A stretch of 64,000 bases of DNA from Varanus komodoensis (taxonomy: Eukaryota > Chordata > Lepidosauria > Squamata > Varanidae), in assembly GCF_004798865.1 (NCBI RefSeq), contig NW_025336599.1:1421621-1485620 (forward strand), in the 5' to 3' direction. Each line of letters begins with the position of its first letter. Within the stretch, counting starts at the first letter, position 1. A program made the position numbers and the translations under genes. Below are positions 22,882 to 34,707 of this stretch, piece by piece. The notes beneath the pieces are model-generated. The model ran no database searches, was not told the origin of the DNA, and worked only from the letters and a program-made list of their open reading frames with translations.

Positions 22882-22981
22882 AGTCATACTTAGAGTAGGC
22901 CTACTCACATCCGTGATGCTGAAGATAGTAATAAATGACTTGGGGTCCATTAATTTCAATGGGTCTGCTCTAAGGATGGCT
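22882..22981. mobile_element. Short inverted-repeat element (MITE-like)
   Basis: The left end AGTCATACTTAGAGTAGGCC and the reverse complement of the right end, AGCCATCCTTAGAGCAGACC, match at 16 of 20 positions. The interior includes TTAATTTCAATGGGTCTGC. I recall such phrases from a common squamate interspersed repeat. The length of about 100 bp and the terminal inversion suggest a nonautonomous DNA element. Superfamily and target duplication are not resolved. Confidence 0.5.
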
Positions 22982-25389
22982 CTTTCTGGGTGTCTTATGT
23001 ATAGTTCCTTGCTCAGGAGAAGCATCTAAAGATTTAGGAAGAAACCTACTTCGTTGAGTTCACACCTCTTAAAGTGACCTTCCTGGGTGGAACTTTTCAT
23101 GTTAAGTGTCACCATCCTGCTTAACTGGGATAACTGAGGTTGCCCCAGATCCCGGCTAAGGGGTCACTTGCTCCCTGCACCGTCTGCCATCCCTCATCCT
23201 GCATAAAAATGGCTGTTACTGAGCATACTTCATCTCCATCTTTGTTTTGCCAGAGCACAGTCCCTTGTTTCTTTTGCAGGTGGAACCCATGCGCTTCATA
23301 TACAGAAGGATAGAATACTTCCTTATGCCCCCTACTAAGATTAATTTTAGGATCTATATTAATGAACTATATGGTCAGAATTAGTTCAAAAAAATGTGTG
23401 CATTTGTTGTTGCTTTAAAAATACATCATCCTATTTGCTCATTCACCTTGTCAGAAATACATTAATAAAACATTTGAATTAGAACTCCAGGATTTTGCTA
23501 CATCAGGGTCTGTCTCTGTAATTCATGCAAACATTAATTCATTCTACAAGCTTGAAAGAGGGCTTAAAGGGAGAGTGCAAAAGTGCCCGAACGCACCATG
23601 AGTAAAGCCCATGGGCCTGAATATCATGGTGACTCATTTCACCCATGAGTCCTTCAGTCAACAGCATTCCTAAGCGGTTCTACTTGCAAGAAAGGTGAGA
23701 TCACAGGCACAGAAAGCTCAACCCTAATATTTTCAGTGCAAAGAGATTCCCCGCAGCAGGACCTTTCACTGAATCTCCCAGAAATCATACAGAGACAAAA
23801 CTCACTTCCAAAAGCACAAAGAACTTGCTTTCTCCCGAGAAATATGCATTAAATAAGGAAAGCCAGGTGACGATGCCAAGACACTGGTCAGTCCAGGACT
23901 GAGCAAATACCCATGTTGCACAACGTAGTGGGAAAAGATGGCAAAGGCTGTGAGTCTGTGCACAAGGAAGTTGCTAGCCCCGCATTTTCTGAAACCTTCC
24001 TCCCCTCCACCCTCCACCCCCCACTCCACACACAAACACACTCCTGGGACTACCACCGAGCATATTTCTGTGCTTCCTTTTTGACAAGGTACAAGTGGCC
24101 ACTGCAGTTTTGCAAATTCTTAGTTTGACCCTCAGACCTAGCAGAGGCCAGGGCTGCCTTAATATGTTTTGAAGCCTGCAGGGCCACTTTGGCATAGACC
24201 AAGCAACTGGAAGTAGCCCAAGCAGCACTTAGACCCCTGGCTTGGGTGCTGCTGGGTATGATCTAGGAGCCCCTCACCTTCTAATCACCAATGGGAGCCG
24301 CCCTTACTGCAGCCCCTGAATTTTCTGCCCAATCACACGGCATGCCAGCAAGGCAAAGCAGCAATTCTGCTTGGACATGAACGATGTGGGGAGCACGTTT
24401 GCTTGGAAGCAGATTTATGTATATTCCTGGAGAAGCAGATGTGGGGGCAGAGGCTCTAAGAAGTGCAGGGGCACATGTTCCAAGTCCTGTTCTAGGCCCT
24501 CACTTCTGTCATAGACCTGGGTTTGGCTGCACTATTGGGCATTATTCCATTACAGCTTAAATCAAATATTGATGAGACTACACATCAAATAAATCAAATT
24601 TTGGCTGCAAACTACTCATCTCTGCTTAATTTTTAGGGTTCTGTTCCTTTAAGAGCCTCTGAAGAGCCTTGCTGGATCAGTCCGGCACTCTGCTTGTATT
24701 GTGGCAAAACGGCGGTGTACGGAGTGACCGCAGCAAGGCATCGGGGCAAGCCCCGGCCCCCAACCCCTGTGCTCCCCAGGAAGTACTGTATGTGGCAAAA
24801 GAACTGTGATACTGGAAGCAGCATGTTGCCAGTGGGACTGGAAGCCATTTATGTCCTTTCCCATGACTTTGTCCAGCCTTCTTTCTCCCAATGGGTGCTC
24901 ACCGTGGAATCCTGGGGAAGGAATTTCAGCATTAAACAACGGGCTGCACGAAGAAGCCCTTTCTTTCCTTCATCCGGAAGGTGCCCCCGATCACCTTCAC
25001 GGAATGACCCAAGTGTGCCTCTGCCATTATGGGGAACAATGTTTCCCTGTGCACTTCATCTGCACCATGCATCATTTTGTGTACTCTCTTGTCGTCTTCT
25101 CAGCTAAACCGTCCCAGCAGTGACCAGTACTTGCCTGGTATTCTAGTATGACCTTAATGTCCTTCAGGAGAAGTGAAATAGCAGCTAATGATGTGGAATG
25201 AGCTGGTTGAAGTTCTACAAATTCCGTCTCAAAGCCCATTTTGTTTGGACATGCTTCCTGCCAGATGCCCACAGGGATGTTTGATGCAAGGTGGATTTTG
25301 GGTGGAGAGGAAGCTGGCCAGAGTACAGGGGGAGGGGGTTGATCCAAGGAAATCCAATGGATTTACACCCCCACCATACATTACTAAGT
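22982..25389. other. Unassigned sequence with one AT-rich block
   Basis: No gene or named repeat recognised. About 23,330-23,560 is AT-rich and repeat-free, with GATTAATTTTAGG, CATTAATAAAACATTTGAA and CAAACATTAATTC. It is a weak candidate for conserved noncoding DNA. Confidence 0.4.
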
Positions 25390-25650
25390 GTGCACATCTT
25401 TGACATGTATACACTCCCCCATTGATTAAAGCATGTATTCGCGCAAATCTGAAAAGTACACATTTTTCATGTGAATATTCCAAAAGTGCACTTGTTGACA
25501 AACACACATTTTGGCCCGTGACTTTAATTGCAAGCTCAGAAATGTATGATTTAAAGTTGCAGATCCCATTCAAGTCTCAATTCCATCAAAAAAAAGGGTT
25601 AGCAGAGTAAATACTGCTCAAAGGAGTGACATAAATGTCCCATGCATCCC
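25390..25650 (+). repeat. Candidate TGCACA-family copy
   Basis: GTGTGCACATCTTTGACATG, AAAGTACACATTTTTCATG, AAAAGTGCACTTGTTGAC and ACACACATTTTGGCCCGTG occur in sequence. The segment ends near CCATGCATCCCTAG, and CATCCCTAG also closes the segments ending near 50,190 and 63,215. The shared end is the best hint of a real terminus. Confidence 0.35.
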
Positions 25651-25689
25651 TAGAAGCAGCTCTGTGGGTGATGGATGGGGGTGTTTTTG

Positions 25690-25858
25690 GGGAAGGGACC
25701 ACAGCTCAGTGGCAGAACACAGTTTCTGACTGCAGAAAGTCCCAGGTTCAGCTCCCAGAACCTCCAGGTATAACTCAGTCTTTCCTGAAATCTGGCGAAA
25801 TGCACACAGCACTGGGCTCAATGAAGCACCGGCCAGCATCAGTGTAAGGCAACTGCTG
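25690..25858 (+). mobile_element. tRNA-derived SINE (second type)
   Basis: The head ACAGCTCAGTGGCAGAACAC resembles a tRNA A box and GTCCCAGGTTCAGCTCCCAG resembles a B box. CCTCCAGGTATAACTCAGTC and a later CCAGCATCAGTGTAAGGCA continue the order of a SINE type that I recall as common in squamates. It differs from the GTGTGGTG-headed SINEs elsewhere in the window. Confidence 0.7.
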
Positions 25859-26340
25859 GTGCGCCATGTTATCTCTTCTTTCTTGATGATGGCGGACAGC
25901 CAGGTTGAGCCATCTGATACTACCACTCTTCCTCCAGGGAATACTCATAGTGCAAAAAGTGAAAATTAAACCTGAAGGCTTGAGAGCAAGGTGAGAAATG
26001 AAAACCCCCTCTAGTGATTTCTCATCATCTTCTACTTCCTGGTTAAAAATTTATCAAGACCACCTGTTATGAATATCAAGAGCTACCAAAATGCATGAGA
26101 TTACAACATCAAGGTCCACGAGCATAAAGAAACTGTCATCCTGCAGAAATGATGACACACACGCATGCACAGACCAACATGTAGGCTTCCCCCATTATTC
26201 TTGTTTCTCTCTGAATAATTTTGCAGGAATGCCAAATAGAATTTCAAGACCTAAGAACCTGTACCAGGTTACATATTACTTTAGTGGCATTCAGAAGAAT
26301 TGTTGATCAGTAAAGCTCCACAGAACCCCAGTGTGAGGTC
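25859..26340. other. Unassigned noncoding sequence
   Basis: Nothing recognised. Confidence 0.5.
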
Positions 26341-26440
26341 AGGGATGGCGGGCTTGTCGTGAGCGGAGCCGGCTGGAGCCGGAGGTCAGACTAGATGGCC
26401 CGGGAGTCCCCTTCTGACTCGCTCTGTTTCTATGTTTCTA
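26341..26440 (+). mobile_element. CR1 LINE 3' tail fragment
   Basis: TTGTCGTGAGCGGAGCCGG, GGAGGTCAGACTAGATGGCC and CTCTGTTTCTATGTTTCTA match the last 100 bp of the CR1 ending at 12,269. Confidence 0.9.
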
Positions 26441-26639
26441 TTTGACTTTTTTTGGCGGGGAGGGGGGAGATAAAATCTCAAGAACTGTTTATCCTGTTGT
26501 TTTGATTGTTTATTTGTTTGTTTTGGCAAATGTGCAAATGAAGCAACGATGATGGTGACGACGTTGCACCAAATCATCATGTCACTCTTGCAACAGTCCT
26601 TCAGGGAAAGGGGCATTCAGCAAATTTTCACTTGAAAAT

Positions 26640-26960
26640 TCTCAAAGGCTTCACTGGGATGCAAGCGGATTGTACACTGCCAAGCGTTGATAAGGAAATC
26701 ATCAAGACATTACAGATTTTGGGAAATGCATCAATTTTCGTTTGTTTTTTTTTTCCATTTTTCCCCAATCCTAACTTCTGTTAATTCTAAACTTCAACAT
26801 TTTTGTAAAATTGCATGAAAATTAGGGTTCAAAGTTTTCCTATCACACAAAACATTTTGCATCCAATGCAGATCTTTGCAAGAAGTTTTCCTAACATAAT
26901 ACACATCCAAACATTATTTTCCCTACCACACACATTTTAAGTGATTTTGGCTTCCTCTGC
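26640..26960 (-). repeat. Candidate TGCACA-family copy, minus strand
   Basis: On the minus strand, 26,853-26,905 reads TGTGTATTATG, TTAGGAAAACTTCTTGC, AAAGATCTGCATTGG and ATGCAAAATG. It aligns by eye with TGTGTATTACGG, CTAGGAAAAGCC, TATGTTCATCAATGG and AAGCAAATTAATG at 49,891-49,966, given small gaps. This is the clearest similarity between two members. A host MITE or SINE relict remains possible. Confidence 0.38.
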
Positions 26961-27960
26961 AGAATTCAGGAAGAACCCATTATTGAAGGCTCATTTTGCT
27001 TTGATTCCCATCCCAGTCTGAAGTGGCGAAACTCGTTTATCTCCAAGTAAAACGTGAACTCAGTTGATCCTGCATCTGTATACAGAACGGCAACATTCTG
27101 TCAAGATGGATGTGGTTTCTTCCTTAGGTGAAGGCACCACAGGAGGAGGCCTAGGATGGCCTGACCTGTGCATGACCAGGGAGAAGGGAGGCAGAAAGGG
27201 GAGTTGAGCCAGGCTGCTCTGGACTGGTGCTTAGGAGGGGTGCCACACAAAGAGACCCACTTAAGCTTCCCCAAATTCTCCACAGACTTCCATCCATGCT
27301 CAGTTTGCCATCTATGAACAGAGCAACAACATGTGTTTGTGGGGGAAGGAGCTTCAAGTGACATTTTGGCTCCACCACAGAGCAGACCAGGCTGCCTCAC
27401 AGATTCATGCGATTGCACGATTTCTTGCAAACGTGGCCCAGGACGTTCTGGGTGAGGTGAGCACCTCCTGGAAAACCTGAAGGCAAACCCCCAGCTGATG
27501 GGTGGTAGTTGAGAAGCACGGGGAGGCTGATGGGTCACTGATGGTTCCGTCCTCCTGCGGCACTCTGCCACTCCCTCCTCTGACTGGTGCCTTCTGCAAC
27601 GGCTGCGATCGGTGGGAGTGGCAAGCCGGCAAGCGCTGCCGGACCAGAGCAGTAGCAAGGAGCGGGTGGATGTGATGCATTTTGGCAGAAGTCATTAGGA
27701 GAAGATCAGAGGCACAATCCTGTCCATATGGAGATGGAAAAAAGCCCAGCAGCCCAACCACTAGCAGGTATTGACACCACCCAGCCAGCCAGCCAGCTGA
27801 GGTCAACAGCAAGCAAGCATCATTTCGACCGGCTCAGGAGGATGGGCTGGCAGCTGGAGCTCACTCCCTCACACTCCATCTCACCAACGGAGGATGCAAA
27901 ACACTAAACCTCAATACAAAAGTTGCTGCTGTTGTTTGTTCATTCGTTCCTTTGTTTGTT
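26961..27960. other. Unassigned noncoding sequence
   Basis: No gene recognised. A 185-codon minus-strand frame at 27,101-27,658 has no domain that I know and is probably chance. A CCAGC run lies near 27,780-27,796. Confidence 0.4.
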
Positions 27961-27964
27961 TGTT

Positions 27965-28200
27965 CGTTCTTTCTCATAACATTTATATCCTGCCTTTTTT
28001 CTTTTCAGGGAACTCAAGGCAACTTCCACCATTGTCCTCCTCTCGGATGTATTGTTGCTGCTGTTGTGACCTGTATTTTACAGTGTTTTGCTATATCCAC
28101 TTTTTTACCTGCAAGGAAGCCAAGGTGACACACGTCACTCTCTTCCTGCTCTCTGTTTTATCCTCACAACCAAAAGCCTGTGAGGCACTTTTGGCGAGGA
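27965..28200 (-). mobile_element. SINE tail region, minus strand (tentative)
   Basis: CATTTATATCCTGCCTTTTT, GGGAACTCAAGGCAACTTCC and TTTTATCCTCACAACC with GCCTGTGAGGCAC correspond, in reverse, to the GTTGTGAGGATAA ... TTTGAG ... GGATATAAAT tail of the SINEs at 37.27 and 50.31 kb. The middle is disturbed and the tRNA head is not seen. Confidence 0.5.
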
Positions 28201-30182
28201 GTCCACAATGGGCCCAGAGCACCAACTGAGTCTCCTGAGTCCCAGCCCAACATTCCCCATAGCCCAGTCCATCGCCCACGCATTTGTAAAGTTCCGCCAT
28301 TGTAATGTGCTCTCCTTCTATCAAAGACCACGCTTTGGGTCCTTGTAAATGAATGTTCCTCCAGGGAAATACAAAGTCGTTCTAGTACTCACTGCCACTG
28401 AATTTGGAAACTACTCCTAGATCTTTTTTACCACTCAAGTACCACCCTGTGTAAGAGGAGAAGGTCCATCAAACCAAGAAGCAGCAACGTGCTGCTGACA
28501 GGCAGGCACTAGGAGCACAGACGGGGTAGCCTGGCCGTTTTCCTGCCTTGGCCATCGCAGCAAATGACTGAGGAAGAGGCTGCTCCTGGACAGGCTGCTG
28601 CGCTTTACGGTGACTGACAACAATAATAAGGCTCAGCAGTGGATCACCATGGCTAGTTTCAGACCACCATCGGCAATTGCAGTTGATGTGCAAACCCAGT
28701 CAGTGATTGGCTCAAAGCTGCCCAGGGAGATTCAGGGCCGCATGGGGGCCAAGATCCTGGATTTCCCCACAGCCCCCGCCAGCACTGTAACCGCTGGACC
28801 AACCGGCTGGCTAGTCCTACTATCTCCCCTTAGCAGCAAAGTGAGTTCGGCTAACACAGACATTCACCTCTAATCTTCTTATCGAAGGGACCTGCTCAGA
28901 GAGGTGATGCTGGGGGGTGGCTACCTTTTCAATCACCCACCTGGGCCATTTTCTAATAAGTTCAGGTTCACTGCTTGTCAGTGGAAAATTTCCAATTTGA
29001 TTCCTCATGGATGCATATTTTGCCTGGTGAGGCTGCAACCTGAACATCCCTGGTGATCTGGCCGTTCTTTTCTTTTCTTTCTCCCATGCTGTTGCCTTTG
29101 CTCTCCTTAAAGAAAAATTAAAAAGTGTTTAAATTTCATGTTCTCTTAGTATTCCCTGCATAATTAGAGGAACAATCTCCATAGCCTGTTCAGTGTATTC
29201 AAGTTTACAGCCTAATTCAATTAGTTTTCACATATTCTCTGTACACTGTTTAAAGGATGCATGCCCAGGAGATTTCCAATTACAAAGACTCGCAGGGTCT
29301 ATGCAAATTTTACACTTCTCTTCTTGTGCATGAACAAAAGCTCCTCAATCGATTCTGCACAACTTTTCCGGAAAGCATGAATATCAAAAGTTTAAACCCC
29401 ACACCCCAACATGCATATAAACACAAAGAAGGAGGCTGAAATACAGTCCTAGAAAACAATGTGATGTTTCAAAGAAATGTTAGTATTCCAATTCTCCCTT
29501 TGCATGTAGGATGGAGGGCCAAGATGATGCCAACCAGCTTACGCCCTTCTTCAGGCCTGGGACTCACAAATTCTAAACACTGTGATCCGAACAGTTCACT
29601 GAAGTACTAGCCATGCAGCTTGGATCTCAGTGCATCGCCTCTGTCATCTGTGGGCCTCCTTGAGGCAGATGCATGGAGGAGGGGGAGGAGGGGGGGAGCA
29701 GATGCAGATGCAGCAGCAGCCGCACAAGGACCGAGCATCTTGCTTGGCCCCAATTTGGGGAACAGCAGTATGTCTCTGAACACCAGTTGCTGGGAAACAT
29801 GGTCAGGGGGTGCTGGCACACTCGTCTCCTGCTTGAGGGATCCTGTGAGCAGCCAGCTGACTGCTGCATGAACCAAGTGCCGGCCAGAATGGGTCCCGGG
29901 GCTGATCCAGCGGGGCTCTTCTAATGCTCCGACGTTACCTGAAAGGGTCAGAAGCAAGTGTGTGGGATGCTGCATGCAGCCAAGGGTTGAAGAGTTGAGC
30001 AATTTCCTGGAAATGAATATTATCACACCCTGAAAGTGGTTTTTTTCTGCATTTCCAATAAAAAGACCATTCTCTTTAAGGAATCTGCAACATTTCTGAA
30101 GAATAGGTATGGGAAGTTTTTGTGTGTGAGTGTGTGGGGGAATGAGAGATTTTTCAGTTTGGAGGTGGGTTTCCTTGCCCTC
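28201..30182. other. Unassigned sequence with one AT-rich block
   Basis: No gene or transposon recognised. About 29,100-29,260 is AT-rich and repeat-free (TCCCTGCATAATTAGAGGAAC, CCTAATTCAATTAGTTTTC) and is a weak enhancer candidate. 29,670-29,700 is a G-rich tract. Frames of 80-190 codons at 29,607-30,185 look accidental. Confidence 0.4.
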
Positions 30183-30222
30183 CATTTCATTTCATTTCAT
30201 TTTATTTTATTTTATTTTATTT
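30183..30222. repeat. (TTTCA)n(TTTTA)n microsatellite
   Basis: Pentamer units change from TTTCA to TTTTA. It may be the A-rich tail of a lost minus-strand element. Confidence 0.9.
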
Positions 30223-31260
30223 GGCAGGGGTCATTGTGTGAGGATGGCAAAATTTTAGAAGGATATGCTTAAGGAATCAGAAATATCGGTGAGTGAAAAA
30301 CAGTTTAAAACACACTTGTTTTCTACTCAATTGGCATTAAAGCACAGAAAGTGAAATCAGGGAGAGATGGATGTAGATCACAGAGAGCTAAAGGGACATT
30401 TTTTGCTCGCAGACAAGTTAAAGGCAGGAAGGAGGGAGTAAGAATTGCTTGCCTGGGCAGAAGGCTCTCTTGACCCATAAAGTGCTTCTGAATTCAAGGT
30501 GAGTTTTACCATATATTTAATTTGGAGCTGAAGAAATACTGTTCCATGAAGTTCCTTTGAGGCAATGCCGGCACTAAAACTAATAGTATCAAATTCATTT
30601 GTAGTCTACGCAAAATCAGCAGAGGAAGAAAAGTGATGACTTTTGAAGACCAACCCATACCCATAATACTTAAGAAATACTTTCATTTTAGTTATTGTGT
30701 TTTGCCCTGTGACTTCATTCCCTGCACCATATTGCATGACCTTCTTTCTGCACACCAAGATTAAATGGCAAGTATTCACCATTTGCCTTAAGCACTAAAA
30801 CAACATCTTTAAAACAAATCCTATTTGTATGTACATGGCTGAGGACTAAAGGAGAATTAGAAAATGCAATAAGGGTGATAGAATATTAAACCTGGATGTT
30901 CAGTATGACCTTCCTTGAATATTATTCTCAAGGAATAATATTGTGCACTTCCGTTGATATTTTCTGCCTCATCATCATAGGAATGCACTGGAAAAGGCAG
31001 GGGAGCGTGAATTGTGAAGAACACCAAGGCTTTGGCTCACACTATGTGCAATCAAATACATTCACACGACAAGATGAACTGCTGGATGCATTTCCCATCC
31101 CTCGTATGAACAACTTTACACTGGAATTTTAGGCATGAATCCAGACAACACCATCGCCCAGGACACAGGTGCAGTAGTTGGAATCATGCAGATTTCCTCT
31201 CATCCATCAGAGACCCGAAATGTAAGGAACCAGCCACTTGCGGCCAGAACACAGGGGGGC
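30223..31260. other. Unassigned noncoding sequence
   Basis: AT-rich, with no gene or repeat recognised. About 30,500-30,860 has the repeat-free texture of possible conserved noncoding DNA. Confidence 0.45.
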
Positions 31261-31261
31261 A

Positions 31262-31263
<2 letters not shown>

Positions 31264-31298
<35 letters not shown>

Positions 31299-34050
31299 AC
31301 ATTTCTATGCCGCCCCTTGCCGAAACCTCGGGGCAGCTTACAACACAATAAAATACATTGAAATACAATAGAACATAATAAATTACCATTAAATAAAAAA
31401 TACAAAAAATACATTGAGTTACAAATATAAAATTAAAATTATCAGTATAAAATAAGTAAATAAAAATATAGGAGGAGAAAGAGAAGGAAGAAGGAGTTGC
31501 CCTGGCCAGATCACATGTTTTAACAATTAAAATGATGTTTAAATAAAAAGGTCTTTACCTGGCACCGAAAAACCAGTAATGACGGTGCCAGACGGACCTC
31601 TTTGGGGAGAGAATTCCATAGGTTGGGCGCCACCGTAGAGAAAGCCCTCCTCTGAGTACTTACTCTCCTAATTTCTTTCATGGAGGGTTCCCGGAGAAGG
31701 GACTCTCCCGCAGATCTCAAAGGGCGGTCGGGCATATACGGACGTAAGCGCTCGTTCAGGTAGCCAGGACCCAAGCCGTTTAGGGCTTTATAGGTCATAA
31801 TCAACACCTTGAATTGGGCCCGGGCTTCAATGGGAAGCCAGTGAAGCTGACGGAGGACTGGAATCATGTGAGCATAACGCCCCGTCCCCGTCAGCTCTAT
31901 TTTGCACCAATTGAAGTGTTCGGACTGTCTTCAGGGGAAGCCCCATGTAAAGCGCATTACAAAAGTCTAGGCGGGAAGTCACCAGCGCGTGTGTCACCGT
32001 CGCCAGGCAGTCGTACTCCAGGTAGGGGCGCAGCTGATTAATCAGCCGAAGCTGAAGGAAGGCGTTCCTCACCACCGCTGTCACCTGAGCTTCCAAAGAA
32101 AGCTCCAGGTCGAGGAGTACTCCTAAGCTGCGGACCTTATCCCTAAGAGGGAGTGTTGCACCATTCAGGACCAGGTCAAATCCACCCTCTCCGAAACCCG
32201 ATCCGCCAACCAACAGGACCTCCGTCTTGTCTGGGTTGAGTTTCAGTTTATTGGCCCTCATCCATTCCCTTACCTCGGCCAAGCACCGGTTCAGCACAGC
32301 CACTGCCTCACCTGGATTAGTGGAAAACAAGAGGCAGAGCTGGGTATCATCAGCGTATTGATGATTCCGCAGCCCACACCTCCTGATGACCTCTCCCAGC
32401 GGTTTCATATAGATGTTAAATAGCAGAGGGGATAGAATGGAGCCCTGTGGTACTCCATGGCATAGCTGCCATGACGCAGAGACATGGTCCCCCAGCACCA
32501 CCTTCTGGAATCGACCGTTGAGATAGGAGCGGAACCACTGCAAAGCAGTGCCTCCAACCCCCAATCCCGCTAGCCTATCCAGAAGGATACCATGGTCGAT
32601 GGTATCGAAAGCCGCTGAGAGGTCCAGAAGAACCAACAGGGATGTACTCCCCCTGTCCCTCTCCCTGCACAGGTCATCGTACAGGGCGACCAAGGCAGAT
32701 TCAGTACTGTACCCGGGTCTGAAGCCGGACTGAAAAGGATCCAGATAATCAGTTTCATCCAAGAGTGCTTGGAGTTGTCCCGCCACCACTCGCTCCAACT
32801 CCTTGCCCAGAAACGGGATGTTGGCCACAGGTCTATAGTTAGTGGCCATCTCTGGATCCAGTGACGCTTTCTTCAGGACCGGTCGTATTACCGCCTCCTT
32901 TAAAGGGGCAGGCACTCGACCCTCCCTCAGAGAAGCGTTAACCACTTCCAAGATCCAGGTCCCAATCCCGTGCTTGGTGTTGTTTATTAACCAAGATGGG
33001 CAAGGATCCAATAGGCAAGTGGTGGGATGTACTCGTCCAAGCACCTTGTCCACATCATCGGGCCGCAAATATGGAATTTCATCCAATAATTTTGGACCAG
33101 ACGGTAGCATTGGCGACTCCTCAGAGACCTCTGATTCATTAGTGGAGTCCAGCTCGTGACGAATCTGAGCGATTTTCTCCCTGAAATGCCTGGCAAAGTC
33201 GTCACAGCGGGCCTTTGAGGGTGGCATCGGATCTTCCTTAGGACCCGGGCGAACCAGGCCTTGCACCACTCGAAAAAGCTCCGCCGGGTGGCATTGTGAG
33301 AAGGCAATGGAAGCGGAAAAAAACTTCTTTTTCGCCGCCTTCACCACCACAGCATAGGCCCGATAATGGGCTCTCAAGTGTGTTCGGTCAGATTCATCCC
33401 GTGATTTCCTCCACCTACGCTCCAGTTGTCTCCCAACTCGCTTCATCGCCCGCAATTCAGGTGTATACCAAGGGGAAGAGCGGACTCTGCCCGGTGGGAG
33501 AGGACGCTTGGGAGCGATCGTGTCCACAGCCCTGGTCATCTCTCCGTTCCACAGTTCGACCAGAGCCTCAACAGGAGCACCAGTCTTGTCAGCCGGAAAC
33601 TCACCCAGGGCCTTCAGGAATCCATCCGGATCCATCCGGCTCTGGGGGTGGGCCCATACAATCGGGTCCGCACTCTTTTAGAGGGAGAGGCCGCTCTCGA
33701 GCACAAACCTCACCAGGAGGTGATCTGACCATGACAGGGGAGTCAAACAGTAGTTCCTCACCCTCAGGTCATCCTCTTCCTGCCCCGTCGTGAACACCAG
33801 GTCCAGAGTGTGTCCACGTTCATGGGTCGGGCCGATGACGTGTTGAGACAGGCCCATGGCCGTCATAGAGGCCATGAAGTCCTGAGCCGCCCCGGTCAGT
33901 CCAGACTCGGCATGGAGATTGAAGTCCCCCAGGACCAACATCCTGGGGGTCCTCAACACCAGGTCTGAGATGGTCTCTGTCAGCTCAGATAGGGAGACTG
34001 CTGGGCAGAAAGGTGCACGGTACACCAATAGAATCCCCAACCTGTCTCAG
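31264..34050 (-). mobile_element. L2-clade LINE, nearly complete 3' three-quarters
   Basis: L2 elements encode an AP-type endonuclease and RT and end in short tandem repeats. This copy reads on the minus strand from inside the endonuclease (34,050) to a (TAA)n tail of about 35 bp at 31,264-31,298. The 3' UTR contains the reverse of GCCGCCCCTTGCCGAAACC, a motif also seen in the L2 tails at 11.7, 50.5 and 58.3 kb. It is 5'-truncated. The coding frame is largely preserved, so it is one of the youngest elements here. Confidence 0.95.
31520..34040 (-). pseudogene. L2 ORF2 remnant (endonuclease-reverse transcriptase)
   Basis: Endonuclease motifs are LVLGDFNLHAESG, GHTLDLVFTTG and SWSDHLLVRF. RT motifs are ATNYRPVANIPFLGKELERV, LLDLSAAFDTIDHGILLDR, CHGVPQGSILSPLLFNIYM and QYADDTQLCLLF, and YADD is intact with codons at 32,346-32,357. 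An in-frame TAA at 33,678-33,680 separates endonuclease from RT, with the frame unchanged across it. Near 31,892, 11 bp found in the nested L2 at 11.24 kb (GCCTGGTTGCT) are missing between GCT repeats. This shifts the frame just after LQLVQNRA. The rest of the C-terminus (IPVLRQLHWLPIEARAQFKV, GLGPGYLNERLRPY) follows in another frame. Two breaks are therefore visible in about 2.5 kb of coding sequence. Confidence 0.94.
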
Positions 34051-34667
34051 ATTGTTTCTATATTTTCTATAGCCCCACTGCTTCCTGGATCCCACCTTTC
34101 AGATGTAAATTATGTATAGCAATAAAATGGTGATAACTGCTGCTCTGTGTGGGTCGGAAGAATATTTGGGTATAAAATGAGGCAGGGCTGAGATGTACGG
34201 GGAGCTATGAAGGCCAAAGCATGTAACACCATGCCTCTAACTGCCAAAGAATGCCTGGAAAATGCTGTTTTATGGCTCCACATAAAGATGCCTTCCGTGT
34301 GCGTGCGCGTGTGTTATATATGTGTGGGGGAGGGGCAGGGAGCAAGAGAAAACCAAATATTGGAAAGGTGCTTCCTTGGAGCAGAGTCGACTGTAGTCAT
34401 TAACATTTATCATGCAGTGTGTGATGATTTAATGGTACCCGGAATCTTTTCTCCAGAAATCCACATAACTAACCCATGTTGACCCTCAGAGCAGGAGCAT
34501 TTCAAAGAGGACTGGCTAAACAAATGTGCAGATCACTCACATCCTGCGATGCTGTCATCTCAGACATAAAGCTCTCCTTTTATTGCTGTTGTGTTTTATT
34601 GTCTGCCCTCCTTTTGCCTGCATTATGATTTTATGCATTGTATCATATTGCATTGCTTTACTGCAAA
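34051..34667. other. Unassigned noncoding sequence
   Basis: No gene recognised. An alternating GTGCGTGCGCGTGTG stretch lies near 34,300. Confidence 0.5.
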
Positions 34668-34707
34668 TCTCTCTCCCTCCCTCCCTCCCTCCCTCTCTCT
34701 CTCTCTG
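34668..34707. repeat. (CCCT)n(CT)n microsatellite
   Basis: CCCT units pass into CT units on the plus strand. Confidence 0.95.

Noticed and set aside
27101-27658. 185-codon minus-strand frame
   Set aside because: No recognised family or motif, GC-rich composition, and comparable frames in other phases. Most likely chance.
29607-30185. 192-codon minus-strand frame
   Set aside because: Composition follows local G-rich tracts and shows no domain. Other frames are open too.
33296-33793. 165-codon plus-strand frame
   Set aside because: It lies opposite the L2 endonuclease-RT sequence and is a shadow of that coding strand.
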